Shown: positions 50,566 through 61,407, counted from the stretch's first letter. The stretch: 64,000 bases of DNA from FEN-1139 sp964396375 (GCA_964396375.1 CAYNEY010000008.1:1-64000); one strand, 5' to 3'. Notes: a model not told the origin generated them from the letters alone. Made by a program: numbers and translations.

Positions 50566-52146
50566 CTAGGGCAGGAGCAACCCACCGAAGCGGAAGGCCA
50601 CCGGCGCGAGTGCCGCCAGCCAGCCGAGTGCAAGCGCCCAGCGCTGGTGTGTCCCCTCCAGCGCGTCGCGCTGCCGCGATTCGGCCAGCAGGGCCAGCAT
50701 CATCAAGAATCCCATGGCCACGAAGTGAGCCAGGTATTGCCCGGACGGAGAAATCTCCTGGTTTCGCGTGGTGGCAAGGATGGCGAAGAGGGCCGGGGGG
50801 ACAAGGTAGAGGAGGCGAAACCGGGCACTCAGAAACAGGGTGCCAAACGGAACGATGATGGCCAACCAGAACCCGAGCCGCTGGGTCTCGAACCAGCGCA
50901 GGGCCGCGAATCCTGGGTTCTCGAGGGGCACCCAGAAGGTCGGCCACAGTCCCGGTTCAGGTCGAGCCCAGGCGCCCGAGAACCCCGTAGTGTATCGCGT
51001 CACCCCCCCGAAAGGGAGTAACCACCCCTCCACCAGGATGAAGTAGGCGAGAGGCACGAGAAACAAGCCGATCGCGCGCCGCAGTTCCCCCGGCCTCTGA
51101 CCCAACACGACCGCCAGTGGCACAAACCAGAAGCAGGCCTGCTCGTGGACAAGGCACGTGAGCGCGCCAAAGAGCAGCGTGGACCAGGTTCTTCGCGTCT
51201 CGACCGCGTGCGCAGCGGAAAAGAAGAACGGGAGCGCCAGCGCGAGAGGGAAGGGTTCGGCGACCGCGCTCGTGTGCACGAGCGGCAGCACCACGTACCC
51301 GAGCGCCAGCAGGGCGCCGAGACCAGAACCCAGCCTGCGCCGGCCGAGCCGGAGCAGCGGAACCACGGCCAGGATCACAGCTCCAAGGTGGAGCACCCGG
51401 AGCAACCGTGGGCTAGGAATGAAATCACCAAGACTCGCCAGAAGCGGCACAGGAAGAGAGAGGTGCCCGAGCGCTCGCACGCTCTCCAACACCACACTGA
51501 AGAACGAGCCTTCGGTTTTCCCGAGGCGGATCAGCAGCTCTCGCTCCCGCAAAAACAGCGCGTCAATCAGCGGATCAGGCCCGAAGTAGCGCCATGCACA
51601 GAACGCCACCACAAGCAGCGATGCGCTGCCGAGGCCGATCCGCACCGTGCGGGGCCTCGGTGCCATGGCACGCAGCACGAGTTCGAGCCCTCCCCCCCGC
51701 CACTCGATGGGGCATGCGACGACAGCCGCCACGGTCGACACCGAAACCAACGCGCAGGCGAGGAGAAACGAGAGCAGCCTCCCCTCCCACAGCGCAGAGT
51801 AAAAGAGCAGCGGCAGCAACGCGACCGGTCCAAGCCAACCGAAACGCGCCGCGGTTCGTCCGAGCCGAACCGCGAAGTCGCGCAGGGACGCAGCGCGAAG
51901 GGCCATCACGACCGAGAGCACACCATACGCCACGGCCGTGACCAGCACCCACGCCAGCAATCCCTTTCTGTCGCGCATCGGCAGCTGATTGCTGGCGACG
52001 AACCCGGGGAGCTTTTCCCACATGGACAGGGAGGCCACCAGCACGCCGAGGCACAGCCCCACCACCGCCACCACCGAAAACGCACGGGCCAGCCTGGTCA
52101 GGGTCGGCACATCCAGGCTGGTGTCGTCACTCCCCGTCGTCATCAT
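50566..52146 (-). CDS. DUF2079-like multi-TM membrane protein
   Basis: About 526 residues from ATG 52146, chosen because GGGAGG lies about five bases upstream; the start overlaps the preceding gene's 3' end by 20 bases. About ten helices. It contains 'HTSAVAEPFPLALALPFFFS', the segment corresponding to the E-x-x-x-x-x-x-P-x-L helix of DUF2079 proteins, and 'ALTCLVHEQACFWFVPL'. It resembles the upstream neighbour and looks like its diverged paralog. GT-C fold likely; substrate unknown. Confidence 0.75.
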   Translation of the reverse strand: MMTTGSDDTSLDVPTLTRLARAFSVVAVVGLCLGVLVASLSMWEKLPGFVASNQLPMRDRKGLLAWVLVTAVAYGVLSVVMALRAASLRDFAVRLGRTAARFGWLGPVALLPLLFYSALWEGRLLSFLLACALVSVSTVAAVVACPIEWRGGGLELVLRAMAPRPRTVRIGLGSASLLVVAFCAWRYFGPDPLIDALFLRERELLIRLGKTEGSFFSVVLESVRALGHLSLPVPLLASLGDFIPSPRLLRVLHLGAVILAVVPLLRLGRRRLGSGLGALLALGYVVLPLVHTSAVAEPFPLALALPFFFSAAHAVETRRTWSTLLFGALTCLVHEQACFWFVPLAVVLGQRPGELRRAIGLFLVPLAYFILVEGWLLPFGGVTRYTTGFSGAWARPEPGLWPTFWVPLENPGFAALRWFETQRLGFWLAIIVPFGTLFLSARFRLLYLVPPALFAILATTRNQEISPSGQYLAHFVAMGFLMMLALLAESRQRDALEGTHQRWALALGWLAALAPVAFRFGGLLLP

Positions 52147-54184
52147 GGACACCTCCCGTGCGCCGTACGTACCGGGCATTGTTGGCCGTGGCGTGACCAC
52201 GGCGCGCCAGCACGAACGAACCGCTCTGCTCGACCACACCGAAGGTTCCAGGGCCGAGCAACTTCTCCACGTTACGCCGCTCGTTGCCCGAAGCGGGGTG
52301 ATGAAAGATCAGATACTGTGCGTCGAAGGTGCCGGTGCGCAGCGTGTAGGCGTCGGGACGATTCGAGATCTGAGGAACGATGTTCTCGCTCGCCACGACC
52401 TTGGCATCCTTCGGGATCTTGTCGAGAAGGCGCCGCAAGCTGGCACGACGCTCCAGATCGGCCTCGGTGGTACCGAAATGATACGGGCCAAACCCACCCC
52501 AGACCGTGTTTCTCTGCAGAAGGGCCCCGTACTGAAAGGAGGTGAGCAAGGTGGCCGCTATCAATGCTCCCGTCCAGGCGGTCATGCCGACAGGCAGCGG
52601 ACCGAGCACTGGGAGCCTTCGCTGCCGAAGCGTGACCAAAATGACGATGATGGCGGGAAACAGCAGCATGCTCCAGTACGCGGTGTACTGAAACGAGATC
52701 ATGAGCAGTGGGGGATACTGGGTCGAGAGCAACGTGAACACGAAGCCCATCGACGAAGCCCAGAGACCTATCGGGCGCCGGAGCGGGAGTAGGGCCAGCG
52801 GAGCCATGATCTTCAGGAGATAGATCAGCTTTTCACGCTCGAGCAGGGTCCCCAGGGTGTAGATGGGGTTACTGAGGATGGTCTTCACGACCCCCGCGAA
52901 GCCACGGTTTCCCTCTGGGATCAGCAGCTTGTACTGGTGAACGAAGGCGTCGCTACCCCCCATCGCGCGGTGCATCACCACCCCTTTCATCAAAAGGAAG
53001 TAGAAAGCGCCAATCACGAACAGCAGCAGGCCGGCCTTCGGGCGGCGCCCAATCAGCACCAGAAAGCCTCCCGCCATCGCCAGGCTCAGCGCTACATCCT
53101 CCCGAACGCTGAGCGCGAGGACAACGAAGAGCGCAACCCAGAACGGCCTCCGACGCTCCACGAAAACGAGCACGAACCAGACGAAGAAATTCCCGAGCGG
53201 GAGGTAGTGAAAATCATAGAGATTGGCGCCGTGCAGCCCCGGGTAGAGCAGGTAAAGATAGGCGATCACCATCCCCAACCAGGCCCCGAGCCGGCGCTCG
53301 GCGAGCAAATAGAGGGGGATCGCAGCCGCTCCCATCAACACCGCCTGGATCAGGAGCAGAGTCTCGGCGCTCTGGTAGATCGCATAGAAGGGCACCAACA
53401 CGAAGGCGAACCAAGTCGCGTGGTATCCGAGATGCGAGGCGTTTGGCCCGCCCAACGGTGATGATTTGAAGAGCTTCGCACCGTGGAGCGCGTTGTAAAC
53501 CAGGTTGTCCTCGAGTCCGAGATCGAGGCTCGCCGAAAGCACATTCCGGTGGTGCACGATGGTGTGATAGGCGAAGAACGCTGCGTACAGCGCTGCCCCA
53601 GTCATCACCAAGAAGAACGGAAGAGAACGGGGCACACACTGCCCCATCGCCCGCAGCCCCTCCCACGTCCGCTCCCAGGTGTCACCCTTCTTGGACGGAA
53701 TGCCGAGCGAGATCTCGAGGGCATGTTTGGTAAGAAAGGCGAACCCAAGCACCGAGAGTAGGTGGGGGAGATCTCGCCCCGTCCAGATTTGCCAAGTGAA
53801 CAGCGCGGGGAGCGGCCCCAGCAGCGCGAGCGGCGCGGCGCGGCGCACCATCACAGCAAGTGCAAAGAAACGGCCTCGCTCACCCAACGAAAGCCCGAGA
53901 ACCAGCAGGCACGCCACCCCGAGAGAGACAAGACCAAGCAACCTCGGCTCGAGCCAAGCATCGTGCGTGATGGGCAAGGAGTTGCGCCTCACGTAATCTA
54001 CGAGGTTGTCCGACAAGCTGAGGAAGTAGACGAAAAGGCACAGCGAGTAGAGCTCGAGGGCGAGCAAGAGGGCGGTTCCGAGAGGCCCCGACACCCTTGA
54101 CCCTGAACCGCGCTGGTCGACGGGCTCCCACTCGCGGCACGACACACCGTGTTCGGTCGCAGGCATGCGTTCGCTAAGCCCCAC
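52127..54184 (-). CDS. DUF2079 family membrane protein
   Basis: About 685 residues from GTG 54184, supported by GAGGAGGG five bases upstream. Around 12 helices. DUF2079 hallmarks are 'SLDLGLEDNLVYNALHGAK' (the D-L-G-x-x-x-N region), 'LGYHATWFAFVLVPFYAIY', 'NLYDFHYLPLGNFFVWFVLV' and 'LALSVREDVALSLAMAGG' (R/K-E-D). The C-terminal ~100 residues include a soluble domain with 'ASENIVPQISNRPDAYTL', typical of the family. Presumed GT-C type sugar transferase in the envelope. Upstream member of a coupled pair. Confidence 0.85.
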   Translation of the reverse strand: MGLSERMPATEHGVSCREWEPVDQRGSGSRVSGPLGTALLLALELYSLCLFVYFLSLSDNLVDYVRRNSLPITHDAWLEPRLLGLVSLGVACLLVLGLSLGERGRFFALAVMVRRAAPLALLGPLPALFTWQIWTGRDLPHLLSVLGFAFLTKHALEISLGIPSKKGDTWERTWEGLRAMGQCVPRSLPFFLVMTGAALYAAFFAYHTIVHHRNVLSASLDLGLEDNLVYNALHGAKLFKSSPLGGPNASHLGYHATWFAFVLVPFYAIYQSAETLLLIQAVLMGAAAIPLYLLAERRLGAWLGMVIAYLYLLYPGLHGANLYDFHYLPLGNFFVWFVLVFVERRRPFWVALFVVLALSVREDVALSLAMAGGFLVLIGRRPKAGLLLFVIGAFYFLLMKGVVMHRAMGGSDAFVHQYKLLIPEGNRGFAGVVKTILSNPIYTLGTLLEREKLIYLLKIMAPLALLPLRRPIGLWASSMGFVFTLLSTQYPPLLMISFQYTAYWSMLLFPAIIVILVTLRQRRLPVLGPLPVGMTAWTGALIAATLLTSFQYGALLQRNTVWGGFGPYHFGTTEADLERRASLRRLLDKIPKDAKVVASENIVPQISNRPDAYTLRTGTFDAQYLIFHHPASGNERRNVEKLLGPGTFGVVEQSGSFVLARRGHATANNARYVRRTGGVHDDDGE

Positions 54185-54260
54185 AGCAGCCCTCCTCAAG
54201 TCTGAAGCGAGCACCGAGGACAGCCCGTGGCCACACCCGTGCTAGGCTCCTTGACGAATC

Positions 54261-54977
54261 ATGGAACCGACCTCTGACGCCGTGCACGACGTCCCGGCCA
54301 ACCCCGCAAAATTCGACGCTTATGCCAGCACTTACGAGCAATTGCATGCCAATAGCATCGCGACCTCAGGGGAGCAACCAGGCTATTTTGCCGACTACAA
54401 GGCGCGTTGTCTGCACCGGCTGCTCGGACCTGACTACCAAGAACCTGTCCTCGACTACGGCTGCGGCGTGGGCTCCCTCACCTTCCACCTGGCGGCGCGC
54501 TATCCAACCGTTCACGGGGTGGATATCTCGGAACAGAGCATAGCCCTGGCGCGGACGCGGGTGCCGACCGCAACCTTTCACACCTCTCTCGACGCTCTCC
54601 CAGCTACCGGATTCGGCACGATTGTGGTCGCCAACGTGCTTCACCACGTGATGCCGAAGGAGCGCCCAGCGCTGCTTGCCTCCCTGACACGCCGGCTGCA
54701 ACCGGGTCGAGGACGGTTGGTGGTCTTCGAGCACAACCCGCTCAACCCCCTGACACGTCGCGCGGTATCGCGGTGTGAGTTCGACGATGACGCGATCCTG
54801 CTGTTCCCCGGCGAGCTCACCCGGTTGCTGAAGGACAGCGGGCTCACTCGGGTCACCCGCCGCTTCATCGTGTTCTTCCCGCGGTTTCTGGGCCTCCTTC
54901 GCCCGCTCGAGCCACATCTCGGCTGGCTGCCGGTCGGTGCCCAACAGATGACGGTTGGTTGGCATCGCGGGGATTGA
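54261..54977 (+). CDS. SAM-dependent class I methyltransferase
   Basis: 238 residues from ATG 54261, divergent from the DUF2079 gene. Motif I is 'PVLDYGCGVGSLTFHLA', motif II acidic residue in 'HGVDISEQSIA', and motif IV 'IVVANVLHHVM'. The C-terminal ~90 residues include 'GRLVVFEHNPLNPLTRRAV', typical of the UbiE/Methyltransf_11-type enzymes found in polysaccharide or lipid modification clusters. Substrate unknown; a sugar or lipid-linked intermediate would suit the neighbourhood. Confidence 0.9.
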   Translation: MEPTSDAVHDVPANPAKFDAYASTYEQLHANSIATSGEQPGYFADYKARCLHRLLGPDYQEPVLDYGCGVGSLTFHLAARYPTVHGVDISEQSIALARTRVPTATFHTSLDALPATGFGTIVVANVLHHVMPKERPALLASLTRRLQPGRGRLVVFEHNPLNPLTRRAVSRCEFDDDAILLFPGELTRLLKDSGLTRVTRRFIVFFPRFLGLLRPLEPHLGWLPVGAQQMTVGWHRGD

Positions 54978-55161
54978 CGGCCCTCTTCGACTTTTCTCTA
55001 GCCATTTCCACCGGATGAGGGAAGATTCAGCGGGTCGGGGCCGGGGCACGGGATGAGCCGGAAACCGGGGCCACCCCTTCCGTGAGGAGCTGGCATCGCG
55101 CTAGCCTTCGTGCCAGAGGGCCTAGGATTTGACCCAAGTTCAGGGTATGGACGGAGACGTC

Positions 55162-56286
55162 ATGACCGACGAGACGCGCACCCCAGAAGTAGAAGCAGCC
55201 ACATCCGGTGAGGCGGGTCCATCCGCCGCACCAACCGCCCCTCCAGCGACGGTCGAGACGTCTTCGGTCGCCTCCGCCACTCCGACGGCCCAAGAGGTCG
55301 CGGCCGTGGCGAGTCCTCCGCGCCCCTCGGCGCTGCGCCGATTTTTCTGGATGGACGAGCAACTGAGCGCAGCCAAAAAGCGTGGCTACGGCGCGGGGCA
55401 ACCAGGCTACTCCGAGTACAGCCTGGCGCGTCAAGCTCAGGCAGGTGTCCTTCAGATCGGTGAAAGTGGTGAGAGCAGCCTGGCCGTGCTGCTGCTGCAG
55501 ACGGAGGCCGTGCGACTGCTTTTCCGTGCGCATTGTCTCCGCGCCGACCTCGCGCCACCTTCACCCTCCCTCGATGAGGCCGATCTGGAGCGGCTCCGCC
55601 AGGTCGCTTGTATTCGCGAAGCACTGGAGGGACTCACCCAGGCCCAGCAAGCGTCCCTGCTCCAGTTGCTCCGGGTCAACGGGGAAGCTGGCTTGGCCGA
55701 ACTCGAGCCGAAGCAGCGCCGTGTGTTGGCTTCCGCGGTCAAAACCCTGCTGGTCGCGATCATCGAGCCGCTGGAGCACGACGAGAGCAAGGTTGGGCGG
55801 GTGCTGTTCGCGCGCTTCGCCAGGATCGCCGCCGCGCTGGTGATGGTGGGGGGCGTGGTGGCCATCATCTTTAGCTTGATCGCTGGACAGATGTCCAAGC
55901 CGAACATTGCACTCAAGAAGAAGGTCACCACCAGTTCGCTGTTCGCGAGCGCTGGCCGCGACACCCGTCTCTTGGTCGACGGGGACACCACCAATCTCGG
56001 CTTTCACACCGAGTGCCGCCCCAACCAAACGGTCACGGTCGATCTGGGCGTTTTGCACTCCATCTCGTCGGTGGTCGTCTACAACCGCGCCGACTGCTGC
56101 CAAGAACGCGCGATCCCGCTCATCCTCGAGGTCAGCTCTGACAACCAGAAGTTCGAGAAGGTCAAGGAGCAGCGGGAGCAGTTCGACAAGTGGGTGGTCG
56201 ACGACATCGACAAGAAAGCTCGCTACGTGCGGATCACCAACACCAGCAACAACTGTTTTCACCTCTCTGAGCTCGAGGTCTACTGA
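55162..56286 (+). CDS. Single-pass membrane protein with discoidin (F5/8 type C) domain
   Basis: 374 residues from ATG 55162 (GGAG five bases upstream; ATG 55147 is in frame). A ~60-residue Thr/Pro/Ala-rich start and a helical cytoplasmic region (about 90-215) precede one membrane helix (about 225-248, 'LVMVGGVVAIIFSLIAG'). The last ~125 residues form a discoidin-like beta-sandwich ('NIALKKKVTTSSLFASAG', 'LVDGDTTNLGFHTEC', 'VTVDLGVLHSISSVVVYN', 'ARYVRITNTS'). The topology puts the discoidin domain outside, so glycan or surface binding is likely. The helical part is repeated in the next gene. Confidence 0.82.
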   Translation: MTDETRTPEVEAATSGEAGPSAAPTAPPATVETSSVASATPTAQEVAAVASPPRPSALRRFFWMDEQLSAAKKRGYGAGQPGYSEYSLARQAQAGVLQIGESGESSLAVLLLQTEAVRLLFRAHCLRADLAPPSPSLDEADLERLRQVACIREALEGLTQAQQASLLQLLRVNGEAGLAELEPKQRRVLASAVKTLLVAIIEPLEHDESKVGRVLFARFARIAAALVMVGGVVAIIFSLIAGQMSKPNIALKKKVTTSSLFASAGRDTRLLVDGDTTNLGFHTECRPNQTVTVDLGVLHSISSVVVYNRADCCQERAIPLILEVSSDNQKFEKVKEQREQFDKWVVDDIDKKARYVRITNTSNNCFHLSELEVY

Positions 56287-56313
56287 GGACAGGTCCGAAG
56301 GCTGAGCTTTACT

Positions 56314-56811
56314 ATGGACCGCGAGGCCGCGCCGTCTCCGGTGCCTCTCGGCGCTGACTCCAAAGCACCGACCGCGCTCGAGGCGGAGCTCGGCTGTGCC
56401 GGTCGGGCCTTGGCAGCCAGCCATGTCTTGGCCGGATTTCGGCGCTCCGGTCCCAGGGTAGTCATGCTCCGAGCCACCGCCCTCCGCCTTCTTCTCGCGG
56501 CCCATGCCCGCTGGCGTGGGCTCGACCCGACGCAGGCGGCCGACCAGCTGTGGCAAAGACTCCTTTTGCTCGACGAACTCGAGGCGGTGCGAACCTGCCT
56601 GTCCCCCGCGCAGCGGACGCTGATCGCGGGTTGGCTCGAGCCGTCAGCAACTCGCCACTCGTGGGCTCAGAACCGGAAGTCAGAGTCGACCGCCGCAGTG
56701 GTGCTGCTGGTCACCGCCCAGCTCCTGTTCGAGCTGCTCACAACCGAACTCTCCGACGCGAGGCGACGCCATCGCACACCTACGAGAGTAAAGGAGAGTC
56801 GAGAGCGGTAG
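56314..56811 (+). CDS. Soluble paralog of the helical domain of the upstream discoidin protein
   Basis: 165 residues from ATG 56314. 'VVMLRATALRLLLAAHARWR' aligns with 'AVLLLQTEAVRLLFRAHCLR' upstream, and 'LDELEAVRTCLSPAQRTLIA' with 'VACIREALEGLTQAQQASLL'. The membrane helix and discoidin domain are absent. It may be a partner that dimerises through the shared helical domain. Its last codons overlap a 27-base copy of the nspC 3' end. Confidence 0.65.
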   Translation: MDREAAPSPVPLGADSKAPTALEAELGCAGRALAASHVLAGFRRSGPRVVMLRATALRLLLAAHARWRGLDPTQAADQLWQRLLLLDELEAVRTCLSPAQRTLIAGWLEPSATRHSWAQNRKSESTAAVVLLVTAQLLFELLTTELSDARRRHRTPTRVKESRER

Positions 56812-56887
56812 TCCTCGAGCCGGCACAGCCCCACCCCCGTTCTCGACTCCGGAAGCTCTCAGGAGAGTCGGGACCGGTAGTCCTCGA
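56792..56887. repeat. Duplicated 3' end of nspC (27-bp imperfect direct repeat, 69-bp period)
   Basis: AGGAGAGTCG... at 56792-56818 matches 56861-56887 at 25 of 27 bases, offset by 69 bases. The right copy encodes the final residues of NspC (EDYRSRLS, minus strand). The left copy, in the same frame, would encode EDYRSRLS again beyond the present stop and also supplies the stop of the plus-strand gene. Confidence 0.8.
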
Positions 56888-58007
56888 CGCCGAAGCGCCG
56901 CACGGTCCTGATGTCACGCGACTCTGGTTCATAGGTGACAATACTGGGAAGACGCACACCGTTGAAGGTGGTGGTCTTGACCATCGTGTAGTGGATCATG
57001 TCGCAGAACACCAGCTGACTTCCCACCGTGAGGGGAGCATCGAAGGAGTAGTCACCGATCACGTCCCCCGCCAGGCAGGTGAGCCCACCCAGGCGGTAGG
57101 TGAAGGACTTCTCGTTCGGTCCTCCAGCGCCGATGACCTTGGGACGGTAGGGCATCTCGAGCACGTCCGGCATGTGAGCCGTCGCCGAGACGTCCAAAAT
57201 CACCGTTGGTGTACCGTAGTCGAAGACGTCGAGCACCGTGCCAACCAGCCAACCCGTCTCATAGGCCACGGCTTCTCCAGGCTCGAGATACACCTGCTTT
57301 TTGTGTCGAGCCTGGAAGGCTTGAATCACCGAAACCAGCCGCTCGAGATTGTAGCCGGCGCGCGTAATGAGGTGTCCCCCTCCGAAATTCACCCACTTCA
57401 CCCCCTCGATGAACGGCGCGAAGCGGGCCTCCACGGTCTCGAGCGTGCGTTCGAGGGCGTCGCTGTCCTTCTCGCAGAGGTTATGGAAGTGAAGGCCATC
57501 CAGCATCCCCTTGACCCGGTCGGGCATCGCCGCGTGTGGCACCCCGAGCCGCGACCCCGGTGCGCAGGGGTCGTAGAGGGCAATGGCCGTCTCGCGGTGC
57601 TCCGGGTTGATGCGCAACCCGAGCTCAGCCCGCCGCGGACCTCCACGAAAGCGCGCTCCGAACCGCTCCAGTTGGGCAACCGAGTTGAACACCACGTGAT
57701 CGGCGAGCGGCAGAAGCTCGGTCACGTCCTGCTCGGAAAACGCCGGCGCGTAGACATGCACCTCCTTGCCGAACAGCTCGCGCGCCAGGTGGGCTTCTGC
57801 CACCGAACTCGCGGCGGCACCGGAGAGCACGTCGCGAATCAGCGGGAAGGTAGCGTGGGCGGCGTAGCCCTTCAGCGCCAAGAGCACCCGCGCCCCGGTG
57901 CGCTGCTGCACCACGTCGAGCAGACCGAGGTTTCTTCTCAGTCTTCCGAGGTCGATGACATAGGCGGGTGTCTCGAGGTTCGAGAGGTCGAAATCGGGTC
58001 CTTCCAT
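56859..58007 (-). CDS. nspC: Carboxynorspermidine decarboxylase
   Basis: 382 residues from ATG 58007. PLP enzyme of fold type III (alanine-racemase-like). The PLP lysine is Lys46 in 'ALKGYAAHATF'. Other markers are 'SVAEAHLARELFG', 'HFHNLCEKDSDAL', 'WVNFGGGHLITRAGYN', 'YLEPGEAVAYETG' and the C-terminal 'FCDMIHYTMVKTTTFNG'. It decarboxylates carboxynorspermidine/carboxyspermidine to norspermidine/spermidine. It follows the dehydrogenase gene by three bases, forming the complete alternative polyamine pathway from aspartate semialdehyde plus diamine. Confidence 0.95.
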   Translation of the reverse strand: MEGPDFDLSNLETPAYVIDLGRLRRNLGLLDVVQQRTGARVLLALKGYAAHATFPLIRDVLSGAAASSVAEAHLARELFGKEVHVYAPAFSEQDVTELLPLADHVVFNSVAQLERFGARFRGGPRRAELGLRINPEHRETAIALYDPCAPGSRLGVPHAAMPDRVKGMLDGLHFHNLCEKDSDALERTLETVEARFAPFIEGVKWVNFGGGHLITRAGYNLERLVSVIQAFQARHKKQVYLEPGEAVAYETGWLVGTVLDVFDYGTPTVILDVSATAHMPDVLEMPYRPKVIGAGGPNEKSFTYRLGGLTCLAGDVIGDYSFDAPLTVGSQLVFCDMIHYTMVKTTTFNGVRLPSIVTYEPESRDIRTVRRFGVEDYRSRLS

Positions 58008-58010
58008 CTT

Positions 58011-59195
<1,185 letters not shown>

Positions 59196-59346
59196 GAGGA
59201 CTCTCCAGAAGGGGCCGCCATCACGACCCTTTGCACGGGCCAGGGCTCAGTGAGGGCGCTTAAGTACGGTTCGAGGGTAAAAGATGCAAGCTATGACCAG
59301 CCTTCTTGACGCTTTTGCTCACGAGTCCGGCGGGCTTGCCGGGCAC

Positions 59347-60117
59347 TCACCGGACGAAAGTGGACTTCGCTGCCAGGCGGGCCAAGAGCGCAAGCTGTGA
59401 CAAGACGGCAACGACTGCGGTCTCGGTCCGCAGAACCGCCCTGCCCAGCCCGACCAACTGACCCCCGGCATCACGCAGGGACCCCAGCTCACTCTCGACG
59501 AATCCACCATCCGGCCCGATGAAGATGGTGAGAGGAACCCCAAGAGAGGGCACCACCACCTCTTCCAAGTGATGCGAGGCCTCCGGGTGCAGAGCGAGCA
59601 GTTGGCGTTCGGGCTCAGCCCGCCGCCGCATCGGCCACGTCTCCTCGAGAAATGGCAACAACCGGCGGTGAACGGCGATCTCGGGGAGGTAGGTATTCCG
59701 CCCCTGCTCGCAGCCCAACCACAGGTGCTCGAGCATCGCCTCCGGTGCTAGTTTGGAACTGTCGAAGTAGGCACGGTCGACACGCCAGGCGTTCACCACG
59801 TCGATTCGCCGAACGCCAAAGGATGCGGCCGCCTCCAGGATGCGTGGCAGGGCCTTGGGACGAGGCAGGGCCAGGATCAGCTCCAAGGTCGGCGCTGGCT
59901 CTTCGAGGGTGGAGGCAAGCTCGAGTTCGAGTTCGATCAGCTCCGGGCCAAGCTGACGGACGATCGCCGGCACCCGAGGACCACGGACGATCCCCGCACG
60001 CAGACGCTGACCCAGCTCCACGCGCAGCACTTCCCGCAGATGGACCGCGCGGCGCCCCCCCAGCCGCACCCTCCCCTCGCGGTCGATCTCGGAGGGTCGG
60101 AGCAAGAGCAGGTTCAT
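59347..60117 (-). CDS. rsmE: 16S rRNA m3U1498 methyltransferase
   Basis: About 256 residues from ATG 60117 (MNLLLL...), the usual RsmE start; an ATG at 60135 is in frame. SPOUT methyltransferase. The N-terminal PUA-like part has 'HLREVLRVELGQRLRAG'. The SAM-binding knot shows 'FIGPDGGFVESELGSL' and 'VGLGRAVLRTETAVVAVL'. It methylates N3 of U1498 in the decoding centre. It starts 25 bases after the stop of the DUF4010 gene on the same strand. Confidence 0.93.
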   Translation of the reverse strand: MNLLLLRPSEIDREGRVRLGGRRAVHLREVLRVELGQRLRAGIVRGPRVPAIVRQLGPELIELELELASTLEEPAPTLELILALPRPKALPRILEAAASFGVRRIDVVNAWRVDRAYFDSSKLAPEAMLEHLWLGCEQGRNTYLPEIAVHRRLLPFLEETWPMRRRAEPERQLLALHPEASHHLEEVVVPSLGVPLTIFIGPDGGFVESELGSLRDAGGQLVGLGRAVLRTETAVVAVLSQLALLARLAAKSTFVR

Positions 60118-60141
60118 CGTACGGCTGGTGAACATGATCCG

Positions 60142-61407
60142 TCAGGGGATCACGAACAGCGCGAGGAGGCCCAGGGCAGCGATCCCGAGGGATGGGACCA
60201 GCAGCGTACGCCAGAGGCGCCTCGAACCAAGGCCCACCGCCAGCCCGAACTTGGCCGCCGTGTTGGCAACAGCCGCGATCATGATGGTGCGCGCCAGCAC
60301 CGTCTCGCTCAGAAGCTGACTCACGGGGACTCCCGCCACGCTCAACACCACCGCGTCCGCATCGGTGGCTCCGGCGATCGCCCCCAGCAGATACATGCCA
60401 CCGCTCGGCGCATGGCGTTCGATGACCTTCGTGATCAACAGAACCGCGCCGAACACCAGCGCGAACTTCATGGCGCTGACCAGGCTGAAGGGATTGCGGA
60501 AGCTGGCCTCACGAGGCAAGGCTCGCTCACGCTCGTCTTGCCCAGTGCGTACCATGATCACGACCCCGAAGAGAGCGCTCACCACCGCGAGCACGAGGCA
60601 AGGCAGCCAGAGCCTGTCGACCAGAGAGAAGCGGAGGATCGCCACCAGCACCAAGATCCGCACGAACATCACCATCCAGGCCAAGAGCGTCCCTGCGGCC
60701 AGATAGCGACTCAGCCGCTCCTCCTCGCGGCTCTGTTTGGCAAAGGTGAGAGTGGTGGCAGTCGAGGAGACCAGGCCCCCAAAAAACGCCGTGACCAGCA
60801 GGCCCCGTGCCGCACCGAGGAACCGAACCGCCACGTAGCCAACCATGCTCAGCGCCGAAATCAGCACCACCAAGAGCCAGAGCTTGTAAGGGTTGATGGC
60901 CTGCCAAGGATCAATCGGGGCTCTGGGCAGGATGGGCAGCACGATGAACGAAGCAAACAGCAGCCGAAGTGCCGCCAAGAGCTCGGTGTGGGAGATCCGC
61001 CGAGCCGTCGCGTGCAGGGCTTGCTTGGTCGCGAGCAGCGCCGCCGTTACGATGGCGATCCCCACCGCAAGGATCGGGTGCCCCATGATCGTGATCCCCC
61101 CCAGGGTGTAGACCACCAGCGCTGCGACCTGGGTGGTGAGCCCGATCGGGTCGGTGCTGCGCTTCTGCTCGACCACGTAGGCCACGCCGACAATCACGAC
61201 CACGGCGCCCAGCCCCCCGACGAACGCTGCCATCGACTGGGTGCGAGTCGACACCCAGCCGAGCACAGCCCCCAACTCGGCGAGGAGGATGAAGGTTCGG
61301 AAGCCAGCAAACTCCGTGCCCTCCGCGTGCTGCTGCGTCCGTTCTATACCAACCAGAGCTCCAATGAAGAGCGCCGTCCCGAGTGCCTGGAGGAGTGCAA
61401 GATCCAT
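60142..61407 (-). CDS. MgtC/DUF4010-family membrane protein
   Basis: 421 residues from ATG 61407. About 11-12 helices. The N-terminal ~130 residues match the MgtC domain ('GALVGIERTQQHAEG', 'FRTFILLAELGAVLGW', 'GLTTQVAALVVYTLGG'). The remaining DUF4010 part has 'FFGGLVSSTATTLTFA' and 'AIAGATDADAVVLSVAGV', including acidic residues in a helix break. The family is linked to Mg2+/cation homeostasis but the transported species is unproven. Transcribed with rsmE. Confidence 0.88.
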   Translation of the reverse strand: MDLALLQALGTALFIGALVGIERTQQHAEGTEFAGFRTFILLAELGAVLGWVSTRTQSMAAFVGGLGAVVVIVGVAYVVEQKRSTDPIGLTTQVAALVVYTLGGITIMGHPILAVGIAIVTAALLATKQALHATARRISHTELLAALRLLFASFIVLPILPRAPIDPWQAINPYKLWLLVVLISALSMVGYVAVRFLGAARGLLVTAFFGGLVSSTATTLTFAKQSREEERLSRYLAAGTLLAWMVMFVRILVLVAILRFSLVDRLWLPCLVLAVVSALFGVVIMVRTGQDERERALPREASFRNPFSLVSAMKFALVFGAVLLITKVIERHAPSGGMYLLGAIAGATDADAVVLSVAGVPVSQLLSETVLARTIMIAAVANTAAKFGLAVGLGSRRLWRTLLVPSLGIAALGLLALFVIP

